Of a DNA stretch of 64,000 nucleotides, positions 12,595-22,949 are shown piece by piece. Source of the DNA: Parasponia andersonii (taxonomy: Eukaryota > Streptophyta > Magnoliopsida > Rosales > Cannabaceae); contig JXTB01000046.1 in NCBI GenBank assembly GCA_002914805.1, positions 645,073-709,072 of the forward strand. The letters are read 5' to 3'. Under the pieces are notes generated by a model. It made no database searches. It worked only from the letters and a program-made list of their open reading frames with translations, and was not told the DNA's origin. A program made the position numbers and the translations under genes. How positions within the stretch are numbered: position 1 is the first letter of the stretch; each line of letters begins with the position of its first letter.

Positions 12595-13905
12595 CCTAAT
12601 CATACTTGGTTAGTAGATATCAATACCACTATCACATAAGTGTGTCTATGTAGGGTTATCTAAAGAGCCGTTCGCCTAGTGATGCTGAAAGATACATCTA
12701 TATGGGCAACGATAACACAATTACAGTGGAGGCAATAGGTCTATTTAGGTTGCAATTAAGTTCTAGTTTATGTTTAGATTTGGATGGGATATTTGTTTTA
12801 CTTTCATTTAGATGAAATTTAATTTCCATTTCAATTTTGGATAAATCTAATTATTCTTGTTCATTGAGAAATAATAAATTTAATCTTTTTTAAAATTTCA
12901 ATATTATTGCGACTGGCTCTTTGATAATAACCTATATAAAGTCGATACTATTACCTCAGTTAATAAAACTTTGCATGTTAAGAAATGTGGTACAAAATGT
13001 AAAAATATTGAGAATTCCTCTATGTTATGGCATAAGCAATCAGAACATATCTCTAAACAAAGACTATAACGACTTGTGTCAGATGGAATTCTTTACTCAC
13101 TTGACCTAACAGACTTAACAGTTTGTGTTGAGTGTATTAAATGCAAGCAGACAAATATACGTAAATTAGGTGCTAATAGGTGTTTTAATCTTAAAACTGA
13201 TACATATTGACATTTGCAATCTATTCCCTATGGCTTCATGGAATAACTAACAGTTTTCATCATATTCATAGATGATTACTCTCACTATGGGTATCTATAT
13301 TTAATTCATGAGAAGTCACAATCCTTGGACATATTTAAAGCTTTCAAAGCTGTCAAATCCGATAGTATTGGTGAATACTATGGTAGGTATGATGGATCTA
13401 ATGAACAATGTCCAGGATATTTTACCCAGTACCTAGAAGAATATAGAATTGTCTTACAATACACAATGCCAAGAAAAGCTAGCATAAATGGTGTTGTTGA
13501 GTGACGAAATCGAATATTTAAGGATATGATGAAGAGTATGATTAGTCATTTCTCCTTACCTAAATTACTCTAGGGAGAAGTACTAAAAATTACAATTTAT
13601 ATACTCAACTGAGTATCCAACAAATCAGTAGTTAAAACCCCATATGAGCTATAGATAGACAAGAAGCCTAGCATTAGGCCTTTGCATATCTTGGGTTGTC
13701 CAACTGAGGCAAGACCATATAGACCATATGAAAAAAAAACTAGACTCACAAATAATAACTTGCTATTTTGTTGGCTATGCTGAAAGTTCAAGAGGTTTCA
13801 AATTTTATGATCCTTCTAATAAGTCCTTTTTCGAGATAGGTAGTGTGAGATTCCTTGAGAATGTTAGGGTTGGGGTCGGGGTAAGGAGGGGGGAGATAAG
13901 ATAAG
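12595..13905 (+). pseudogene. Copia protease and integrase remnant
   Basis: A protease remnant (TWLVDINTT, where the family has a D-S/T-G-A-T active-site motif) is at about 12604-12640. RYIYMGNDNTITVEAIG follows, then the GAG-pre-integrase motif LWHKQSEHISK near 13022. The integrase core includes IIFIDDYSHYGYLYLIHEKS (about 13260-13320) and continues to GCPTEARPYRPYEKKL and YFVGYAESSRGFKFYD. Stops at 13502, 13571, 13610 and 13652 fall where relatives have Arg or Trp codons. The frame also shifts by one or two bases in places. Not functional. Confidence 0.8.
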
Positions 13906-14104
13906 GGATATTATCTTTGAGAAGAAATTTGTTTCTCTTCCTACAGTTGTTATTGAAGGTGATTAAACTCTTTTACCTGACATTATACAAGAAGCAAATC
14001 CATAAATTCAAGACAATATATCGCAACTCTGAGTCTAATATAAGGAAGTTGCTCCTGAAGAGCAACCTCAATAACCTCAAGAGGAAGTACCCACATCATT
14101 CTTG

Positions 14105-14520
14105 GAACACATTGTACTGGACTTACCCATGAGCTATCTGAAATTGGGTAAATGATTCTACTATCTAACCATTTGATTATCTCATTCTAAACCACCTCTT
14201 TTATTATGAGGTTTAGCCTCCGTTGATGCTCAATAGAAGTTTTATGATCTTCTTCTAACAAGATTTTATGCATACAGATGGAATGGCTAATACCTCCAAT
14301 ATCAACAACTGTCTACCCAAGAGCTATTTTATGTTATCCTAAAACTCTCAGTAATTTCTTTTCTTGTAATTTATCCAATTCAGTAGAAATAATGACTTGC
14401 AAAGTTGACTCTTTACCAAGGAAGACATACTTCAAGTAGTTGGATAGTAGTTTAAGCTCAACAATAGGTGGAACCTCGATTGATGGCTTGATGGTAAGCT
14501 TTGCTTCAGCTAGTCAGTCA
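14105..14520 (-). pseudogene. Gypsy reverse-transcriptase N-terminus (remnant)
   Basis: Translated in pieces on the minus strand, this reads YLKYVFLGKESTL, then GISHSICMHKILLEEDHK, then DSSWVSPVQCVP. This is the conserved entry into Gypsy reverse transcriptase. Stops interrupt it (for example TAG where tryptophan is expected in the ALGW position). The catalytic YxDD region is not present in the window. Confidence 0.7.
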
Positions 14521-14965
14521 AGAGCCTCAAACTGAAAGTTTATTTTGGCAAAGTAAGGGAACGTGTTCATAACATACAAACATTCCCTAACTTGCTTTGA
14601 TACCATATCAACCTCTTTCAAAATTGTGTCTTCAAGTGGATTTTTCATATGATTAGTTTCAAAGGTTTCCATAACCAGGCGATCACAGACGTCAACTCTA
14701 TAGTAGTCTTTAGGATCATCATTCATTTCATAGCCTTAAAAACATTGAATTTTACCTCTTGATTGTCGACTCTTATAGTAAGTTTACTTTTTTGCACATC
14801 AATTAGTTTTCTCTTAGTGGCTAAGAATAGTCTACCCAAGATCAAAGGAATCTCTCTATCATCCTCCATGTCTAACTTAATAAAATCATCCAAAAAAATG
14901 AACTTGTCTACTTTTACTATCACATATTCCATAATGCCTATAGCATAGGTTAAAGACTGATCCAC
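14514..14965 (-). pseudogene. Gypsy protease region (remnant)
   Basis: Two overlapping open stretches (14723-14965 and 14514-14726) read as the C-terminal part of a retroviral-type protease and the linker after it: VDKFIFLDDFIKLDMEDDRE, IPLILGRLFLAT, LTIRVDNQEVKFNVFKAMK. The active-site region with D-L-G-A-S-I-N lies upstream, around 15000-15090, and is broken by stops. Confidence 0.75.
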
Positions 14966-15127
14966 TAGTTACAATGTCACCGTCGTTGGTCTACACTCTC
15001 CCAACCTAAGTCTTTTGAAGATAGAAAGTAGCATCAAATTGATATTTACTCCCAATTCACATAAAGTACACCCATTAAAGTATTCACCAATATTGCAAAG
15101 AATGGTAAAACTCCTTAAATCTCTTAA

Positions 15128-15703
15128 CTAGGGTGGAAGCTTCTTTAATAAAATGGTACTACACTCTTCGGTTAGAGCCACTGTCTCAAACTCAACCATT
15201 CTCCTCTTCTTCAAAAGGATCTCTTTCATAAACTTCACATAGCTAGGCATTTGCTCAAGTACCTCGGCAAATGGGATGTTGATGTGAAGCTTCTTAAACA
15301 CTTCCAAGAACTTGGAAACCTGTTGGTCAAGTTTTTTCTTTTGCAACTTTTGGGGAAAAGGTAACGATGGGTTGTAAGGAGATGGTATTGGTATGGTTGT
15401 TGGAAGTTGTCTAGTAACTTCTTCTTCAACTTGACTCTCTCTTTCAATCTCTTTTTCTGACACTTCAGTGGCTTTTGATGTCATTTGCAGTTTTTTCCCA
15501 CTTCTCAAGGTCACCGCTTTGTATTGGTCCTTTATGTCTCCTTTTAGATTTGCCTTGATATTACTAGGAAAACTTCCTTGTGGCCAGTTGATAAGTGTAT
15601 TGGCTAATTCACTAAGTTGTGTCTCTAGAAATCTTATTGTAGTAGCTTGGTTTTGAAGGGTAGCCTCATTCTTGGCTATGTATTGCATGAAAATCTCCTT
15701 CAT
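15128..15703 (-). pseudogene. Gypsy gag-protease linker region (remnant)
   Basis: An uninterrupted 191-codon stretch with the features of the Athila/Tat gag-pol linker: LETQLSELA, then NWPQGSFPSN, then KAVTLRSGKKL, a Pro-rich segment with QKLQKKKLDQQVSKFLEVFK, and the end ECSTILLKKLPP just before the protease. It was part of a longer polyprotein; upstream and downstream frames are broken. Confidence 0.75.
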
Positions 15704-16021
15704 TGATGACTTCTTCTCTTATGTGGAGTGACTTGGATTCTAAAATCCTAGAAAGTGCATTGGTGAACTCTGCCCTTGATAGTTTTAATTACTCCAAAAG
15801 AAGTTAGGATGATTTTTCCAACCCAAATTGCAATAATTAGAGTAAGGGCTGTTGCATTCTTGTTAATTGTACTTGCCTACAAACTAAGTTGATTCCATGT
15901 TCATACGACAAAACGAGCTCAAATGATCATCACCGTATTACTCACAAGCCTCGGCTAATCTATGCAAAGCATGGACTCTATGAACTGCCATAGAGTCAAG
16001 TTTCTTGGTTAAGGCATTTAC

Positions 16022-16758
16022 TTAGGTAGCCAATGTTGAAATAGCTTCTATCTCATTAATGTTAGCTACTCTCTTTGGATTAACTCTTTTTGAAGGCCAT
16101 TGGTAGTTATTTGCAGCCATCTCCTCTAACAAATCAAAAGCTTCATCAGAAGGTTTCCCCATTAGAGCATCACTAGCTACTGCATTAATGATTATTCTCA
16201 AATACCCCATCAAATCATTGTAAAAGTCTGAACCAATAGCCATTTAGGGATTGCATGGTAAGGGCATCGCCTCATTAACTCCTTGTAGTGCTCTCAAGCT
16301 TCATACAAGGACTCATTATCAAACTGCACAAATGAGGTAATGTTATTCCTCAATTTAGCTATCTGGGTAAGAGGAAAGAACTTGGCAAGACATTTCTGAG
16401 CTAACTCATCCCAAGTAGTAATGGACCCTAAAGGTAGTGCATTTAACCATCTTTTTACCTTATCCTTCAAAGAGAATGGGAAAAAACACAATCGAATGGC
16501 ATCATCGCTTACTTTGTTATGCTTGAAGGTATCACATATCTCCAAGAAGTTCATAATATATTGGTTGGGATCATCACAGTTAGGATCATCACTAGGCAAG
16601 CCAATGAATTGACACGTATTTTGCACCACCTGAAGAATAGTTCGCTTTAGCTCAAAGTTGTTAGCATTGTTGGCTGGTCTTTGGATGCTCAAACTGACCC
16701 CATTGACTATAGGAACAGTAAAGTCTCGAAGTAGTCTTGTATTGTCTTGATCTGCCAT
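16022..16758 (-). pseudogene. Gypsy gag remnant
   Basis: The stretch at 16294-16758 starts MADQDNTRLLRDF and contains FLEICDTFKHNKVSDDAIRL, FPFSLKDKVKRWLNALP and NESLYEA, the standard plant Gypsy gag. The next codon after YEA is TGA where the family has tryptophan. Gag resumes at 16022-16243 (SDEAFDLLEEMAANNYQWPS). The 154-codon open part is intact in itself but cannot give a full gag. Confidence 0.85.
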
Positions 16759-16974
16759 GGTAGGTTGAGGGTTATTTCTTTGATTTCTCTATCTTCTAAG
16801 CTCCTTCAAGTTCTGCTCAATTTCAGGGTCTGGAGGCAAGAATTCAAAGCTCCTTACTCATCTCGTACATGAATGTTATAGTTCTAGTATATGAAAAATG
16901 CACAAAAATAAAGAAATTTTGAACTTAATCTAAACTAGTTGATATTAGTATTAACAAACTATAAATCATCGTGC

Positions 16975-16992
16975 TCCCCAACAGTAACGCCA
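16975..16992 (-). other. Diverged primer-binding site of the Gypsy element
   Basis: On the minus strand this reads TGGCGTTACTGTTGGGGA after a TTTT run. The Athila/Tat primer site is TGGCGCCGTTGCCGGGGA; the differences are again transitions. It sits upstream of gag as expected and marks the LTR edge close to 17000. Confidence 0.6.
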
Positions 16993-16994
16993 AA

Positions 16995-18584
16995 AACTTA
17001 TTGGGCTATTTCTAACACACAAACACTGCAACAAGTAGTATAAATGGTAATAGAGTATCAAATCCCACGAGGAGCAAATGATTTACAAATACTAAGTACT
17101 AACTGTAATTAGTTGGCAATTTATCCAAACCATAGTAAAAGGATATTGTGAACAAAAACTACAATGTATATTCAATATAAAAGAAAATACCAGAAATTAA
17201 CACTAAGCAACCAACAATAGTTTTACAACAATAATGTTAAATCTAAGGATACAGTCTATCGTCTAACTCTTTCCATTACTAGTTTTTCTCACCATTCAAT
17301 CATCCATTTAGAATTAATAACCAGGAACTTAATGATCTTCACAAATTCCTTCCCAAGATATAAATGAAAATATCTAAATAAGATAATATGTTACTCCTAA
17401 CATAAATTGATTAAACTCATTAAGCTTGGTAATTCCTATATAAAGTTGTATAAGTTACATAGGTACCTTCTTATCCTATATAAACTCACCCTATATTAGG
17501 TAATCCTATGTTGTTTAACCTATGTCCAAACCTAAACTCCCTTTTCTAAGTTCATATAGGTTTCCCACAACAAATTTATTTAATGGATAAATAAATAGAA
17601 GCATTAAGCACAAAGTAGAACAATTAATTTATTAATAGAAATCATGAACAAATGAGGAAGACAACATAAATGAATTATATCAAAGTTTTGATTACATCCC
17701 TAGCAAAAGAGTTTAGTTCCTAGTTATATTAAGCAAAACAAAACATAAATAATAAGGCTTATACACGTTCGTTGCAAAAAATAAAAGAGTAAAGCTAAGG
17801 GAAGATAAAAGAAAAACTCTTTGAAGCTTGCTCAATCCCCTTATTTCTTTTTTATTACTTCTTCTTCTTGTTTCTCCTTTAGAAACTCTCTCGAAAACTC
17901 TCTAAACTCTTGTTGCTAGGGTTTTTTTTCTCCTCTAGCTCAGATAAGCCGAAGAGAAGTTAAATAATGGAGGTGAATTAGCCATGATCTAAGAATTCTA
18001 TAATGTGTCTGTACTTTATGATACTATGGTGTCAAATTCGGCATTGCGATGCCAAAACGATCAAGAAGGTAGCGCTGCAGCACCGAACTGTGGCACTGCA
18101 GTGCCATAAATCACAGGAAATAGCACCGTGGTGCCACAGTCGTGGCACTACGGTGCTACAATATGGCATTGTGGCACCATGGTATTGATGCCTCAGCACC
18201 ACGGCACCACGACCCAGTGCTGCGATGCCACTTCCTAGTGGCTCGACACCAAGTTTTTGGGGGGAGAGGGTAATGGCGCTTGGCACCACAGCACCCAATG
18301 CTTGCCTAGTTTTCTTCCATTCTAGCGCTACTTCACTACTGACTCAGCATTGTCCGCCCATCTTCGCTTGCAATTGATCTAAATTACCTTGATTTAGCCT
18401 TGATTCCTCTTGAAAAGTTGGTATTCTCTAGTAAATGGCTCTTTACCTAAAATATACACAAAAAATAATAAATTTGGATAAAAAGAACTCAAAGACGAAC
18501 AATTCTTAAGCTTGGAATGATAGTAAAGCTAAGTATAGAATTTACTTAATATTTACTATAAGAAAAAAGAGAGTGGATGTACCA
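16995..18584 (-). repeat. Probable 5' LTR of the Gypsy element
   Basis: The length of about 1.6 kb suits an Athila/Tat LTR. On the minus strand a candidate start TGGTACATCC ends at 18584. No second LTR is present, so edges are tentative. Inside it, 18040-18300 is a GC-rich island built of GGCACTGCAGTGCC-like words, very unlike the AT-rich remainder. Confidence 0.45.
18040..18300. repeat. GC-rich palindromic-word island (GGCACYRYRGTGCC) in the Gypsy LTR
   Basis: About a dozen variants of the word occur in 260 bases, such as TGGCACTGCAGTGCC, TAGCACCGTGGTGCC, TGGCACTACGGTGC and GTGGCACCATGG. They are near-palindromes, so either strand reads alike, and they create spurious open frames in both directions. 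Compare the island at 10797-10985. Confidence 0.6.
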
Positions 18585-18599
18585 AATTTATTATAACCC

Positions 18600-21500
18600 T
18601 CTCCAATTTTAGGAAAGAGTGGAAAATTTTTCCCAAGTGCATAATGGTATTGAAGGTTAAACTGCAATAAAAAAAATAAAGAAACTCTAAGGTTTGAGTG
18701 TTTTACAATTTAAAACCTAAGTTTGGACTTCGCAAAATAATATTCTGAGATTAAGAATTTTTGAAAATTAATATCCTGAACTGACTTCTTGAATAACTTT
18801 AATTGATAAAAGATAATAATATCATCAAAATTAAAGAGAATAATAAGGACTAATATAGTTTTAATGGAGTATATTATTATTTAGGGTATTTTTTATTTTG
18901 CAATTCACCCTGATTTCGAATTACTTAACTACTTCTAAACACATTTTTTCCCCTTTTCAGTGCACCTTTACACACACTTGTAAATAGTAATTTTGAAATA
19001 AAGCAGTTTTATTCTTCATCATTAGTCTTTATCAAACAATTTTGAAAGGAAAAAAAAATCTTTTCTATACCTGTTTTTTATTTTCATCACTCTCATTTTC
19101 TTTCCTCTCCAACTATCTAAGTCTTGTTTTTAGTCTCAGTTTTGGCTTATGATTTATAACATAATTAATAATTTTTGAAAATTAAGACAAATCAAAATCC
19201 GTGGTTATATAATTAGACATTTGAAATTTAAAAAAAGGAAAGAAAGAAAGAAAAAAGCATGTACTATAATTTATGGGCCATAAAACAAAATAGAATAATA
19301 GGGAGATTAGAAAAAGAGACGTCACCTTCAGAAAAAACGAAAAAGAAAAAAAGTAGTCTTACTGAGTTACTGATCAAAGAAATAAAAAAAGACACATACA
19401 CATAAGTCTTATATAATGCATAAAGAGGGCTGATATTAGCATTATATGACACAACACAACACAACACGGATTAAGTAAGGGATGGCATGAGATGCTAAAA
19501 TGTGGACCGTGTCAAGCTCATAAGTTAATCATGATGGACTGAGCACAACACGCATGCCTATAGATACGACACATTAGTATGTTATATATGTATCATTGTA
19601 AATTATTTTTCTAATATAAAAGTACAATCCTAATTGAAAGATAATCTATAATTAATTATAGTTTGCAATAAAGTTTTTTTTCCTTTTTTTTTTGGGTTCT
19701 TTTGTGTTAAATTTTTTTCTTTAATTTACTAAGTTAATTTTTATTTTGAAAAAGGAAAAACCCTTTTGCATATAGAAATAAGGCATTTGGGTTAATCAAT
19801 TAATTTTTATTCTTTTTAAGTCCATAAAAAACAACCTAAAACTTGTTTCGGTTAATGATTTAAAATATCTCATATTTGGTGCATGAGTTTTGTTTTTGTC
19901 TCGAATAATATTGAGATTCCATGTGTTATCCAATTTTTTTTTTCTTACTATCTTATGTGGTATGCCATTTATCAATTGAAGATATTAAACTATCAATAAG
20001 TATTAATTCACCAATCAAACCACGATATATTATATAACAAGTCAAATAGTGTTAAAAAATAAAAGATGAGATGATAAGTGAAAATCTCTACTACTATTTT
20101 TTTTTGTCTCTATTTAATCCATAAATTTACAAATGTCACATTCTATTATTTTGAACTATATATATATATATATTTTTTCTGTTTTTCTGATATCTAATCT
20201 TAATTGAATCAAGAACCTAAATTGAAACCAAAATACATAATTTAGGGTAACAAAATTTGACGTATAATTGTTCATTGAGATAAAAAAAAACATATTCATG
20301 GCACTAAATCTAAGATATTTTGGAAGTCCTAATGCACAATTTCCAGGAATTGAAAATAGGATTAACTATAAACATTTTAGTACGACAACTAATTTTGACA
20401 TTAAACGACGTGAAGTTTACACAAGAACGACATGTCATTTTATTTACGAACAACGAAAATGTTAAAATAAATATGAGATGTTGTTTTCATGGACAATTAG
20501 CTTGTGTCTTACACTTCAAAAACAGCGACATGTTGTCTATCTGAATCGACAGCAAACGATGAAAAATGAATGACATGTAGTTCTGCTGGGCAGCATAATT
20601 TTCTGAACGAAAATTATTTTTCAAAATTACCTAATTAAAGTCTTTTTTTTTTTTTTTTTTTTTAAGTAAGGCTTAACTAATGAATACTATTTACTATAAA
20701 TTTAAAAGAAAATAACACACTGTTAAGATTTGAACTCTAACCTCCCAAATTCACACTTAACGTCCTATTTTTAATTCGTTAATTTATTACACAAATGAAA
20801 ATTCCTCCACCGAAAAAAAGGAAAAAATAAATTATAAAACGACAATAAAAAATAGAACTAGGAACAAAAAATTGAGAAAAAGAAAAAAGAAACGAAATAA
20901 GAGAAAAAAGAAGCAGAAGAAAACATTGTCGGTTATGGCACAGTTCGAGCTTTTCATGCTAATAACCTATAGAAGAAGAAAGAGAAGTAAAAGGGTTCTA
21001 TATTTCTCATTCAGTGATGGGGAGAAATGGTCTGGAATTCACAAGAAGAAAGAGGCCAATAAATTTTGAGTTTTTCGGTGCTAATAACTCTGTCCAACCA
21101 AAGAAATTGATGAATATTTCCTTTGAGTTATTTGGGTCTGAAAGTTTTAGCCTTCTTATCAATGGGAGCAAGTTTGGGCGGTAGAACTTTTGAATCAGAT
21201 GACAAAAAATCCTTCTTTATTAAAAAACTCATTTGAGTTTCTAATTTTTCATTGTAATTTTTTACAGGAGAGTTGGAGACGGGAAGAATCGCCCGAAAAT
21301 GGCTTTTGACAGTATATGGTGGAAAGGGTTTGGCTTATCTTCAAGTTTCCATCTTTGTAGAGGCCGATACTGGTTGGACTATCTCAAACCAGCAAATGGG
21401 GTTTCAGGTTTGGATGCAAAAACTCTATTATACAAGTTAAGAATGCTAGTTATTCACTTTACAGCTTAATGCTTGCTTAGTTTTTCCCAGGGTAAAACAG

Positions 21501-21900
21501 TGATAGGAGTGTCTTTTTTTTTTTTCTCTTGTAAATTTTTAAGGTATTTTTTTTTTTTTTTTTTTTAATTATGTGTACATAATACATATCTTTGAAAATA
21601 TTTTGCATTGGAAAATTGAGTATAGGACATGATTTTGAGAATATACATGACATTTTCAAGGATGGTAGTATGATTGCTTACATGGAAGGATTTTTCTATG
21701 ATATTGATAGTGGTATGAAATACATTAGTAACTGAAGAATGGCATATGTTAGTGATTAACATTAAGTACGTTAAGTTGTTTGCCATCCTAACATCGAGTA
21801 TTTGATTTTCCAATGTCAGTCCAACAATTTAATAGAAGCATTCAAAGTTTATGTACTTTTGTATGTTGATTATAAAATGTTGGTTCATTAGTCATATACT
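18600..21900. other. Intergenic DNA without recognisable genes
   Basis: The DNA is AT-rich with homopolymer runs (for example T runs at about 20641-20663 and 21545-21566). Around 19440-19570 there is a CACAACACAACACGGATTAAG-like stretch. It resembles words of a widespread plant repeat, but no termini could be found. Short open frames (19264-19467, 20268-20544, 20872-21069) are low-complexity Lys/Phe-rich and not supported as genes. Confidence 0.5.
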
Positions 21901-21929
21901 TATTAACAACACTTCTTTTAAGATGTAAG

Positions 21930-22105
21930 TGAAAGTTGGTTCCTGAATAGTTCAAACACATTACCATTTTGGAAATTAAAGGAAAGATGAAAATTGGTTC
22001 TCGAATAGTTCAAACACGGTAACATTTTGGAAATTAAAGGAAAGATGAAAATTGGTTCTCGAATAATTCAAACACAGTAACATTTTGAAAATTAAAGGAA
22101 AGAAT
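21930..22105 (+). repeat. Three-copy tandem repeat, unit about 58 bp
   Basis: The words GTTCTCGAATAGTTCAAACA and CATTTTGGAAATTAAAGGAA recur three times at a spacing of about 58 bases, with a few substitutions between copies. The array lies about 850 bp upstream of the bromodomain start codon. No coding or known element function. Confidence 0.8.
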
Positions 22106-22949
22106 ATTATGTAGCTCATCACTTGCGTCATCTACCTTTTTTAGGCGGGGGCAGGGGGGAGAAGAAAGTGTGAAATTAATTAGAATTTTTATCTTTTTAC
22201 CTCGATGACGTAATTTACCCAAATTGTTTTGCCAGATGTGGCACAGTGGCTATTTACCAGGCATACAATTGTCAAGTCGAATGCATCGTGCACTGGAGTA
22301 CCATATTAGTCATTATTCGTTCATATCTATGGAAATCCACCAAGATTACCTTAAATCAGTACAATTTAGTGGAATTCTCTCTAGAAAGAGCCTTGTTAAG
22401 CTTCAAGGGCCTTTGCTAGAGCAGCATTGACGGAGTTTTTTCTTTCATTTTAAGAGGTCCAGGTCTGGTAGATTCTCTCATTGTTCGACCTCCTAGAGAG
22501 ATCTTTGGTAATGTTTGAATCTTTTCTTTCTTGAGTTAAGTCTTTCATTCTATGTCATATCATTATCTGCAGATTTACCTACAAGTCTAAAGTAGCTTGT
22601 CAATACGATTGGAATGGTGCATAGTAATGACCAGTTGAAGGGATTGGAGTAGACAATTTGAAAAACTTGATTTTTTTAAATTTCTATATAGTATCTTAGT
22701 TTATGTGTGTATACTGACCTATCATGGCTTGCTAGTATCCCTAGGATAAAAAGGAACTTTATGTTTAAGTTTGATTCTCATACGTGATTGATTGCGCATA
22801 AATAGGTTGCTGGTTTGGTTGAAATCCTTTCAAAAGGGAAATACTTTTATCAAATTTATACAACACAAGAATTAAGAAGAAGCAAAGCATATTCCGATTT
22901 TGACTAAGATACGTATGTTGTCGATTTACTACAGAAAAGTGTTGCAATA
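22106..22949 (+). other. Upstream region of the bromodomain gene, possible 5' UTR
   Basis: A TTTACTACAG acceptor-like site lies 18 bases before the start codon at 22950, so a 5' UTR intron is possible and part of this stretch may be leader exon. The 68-codon open frame at 22224-22430 has no recognisable domain. I see no other gene. Confidence 0.35.

Larger units (their letters stand above)
10020..14104 (+). mobile_element. Degenerate Ty1/Copia retrotransposon, truncated before reverse transcriptase
   Basis: The order on the plus strand is LTR-like sequence, the primer site TGGTATCAGAGC (complement of initiator tRNA-Met), a non-coding leader, gag, zinc knuckle, protease remnant, GAG-pre-integrase and integrase core. 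This is the Copia order, with integrase before reverse transcriptase. Sequence that should lead into reverse transcriptase stops at about 14.1 kb, where minus-strand Gypsy sequence begins, so reverse transcriptase, RNase H and the 3' LTR are missing. The reading frames hold many stops, most of them explained by single C-to-T or G-to-A changes. The element is dead. Confidence 0.85.
14105..18584 (-). mobile_element. Degenerate Ty3/Gypsy retrotransposon (Athila/Tat-like), truncated in reverse transcriptase
   Basis: Reading on the minus strand from high to low coordinates: a probable 1.5-kb LTR, a primer-site remnant, gag, a gag-protease linker, protease, and the beginning of reverse transcriptase. 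Reverse transcriptase stops after DSSWVSPVQCVP at about 14105, at the junction with the Copia element. The gag and protease sequences are those of large non-chromovirus Gypsy elements of plants. Multiple stops and frame breaks show it is inactive. Confidence 0.82.

Noticed and set aside
16294..16758. 154-codon gag frame as a domesticated gag gene
   Set aside because: It ends at a stop where the family has Trp and the rest of gag follows directly. There is no sign of selection for a separate gene.
18003..18298. Open frames on both strands (61 and 88 codons) in the GGCAC word island
   Set aside because: They arise from near-palindromic repeats and have no coding features.
22224..22430. 68-codon frame as first coding exon of the bromodomain gene
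   Set aside because: It closes with a stop before 22950 and has no recognisable domain. MSTGEQRRSARI at 22950 is a better start.
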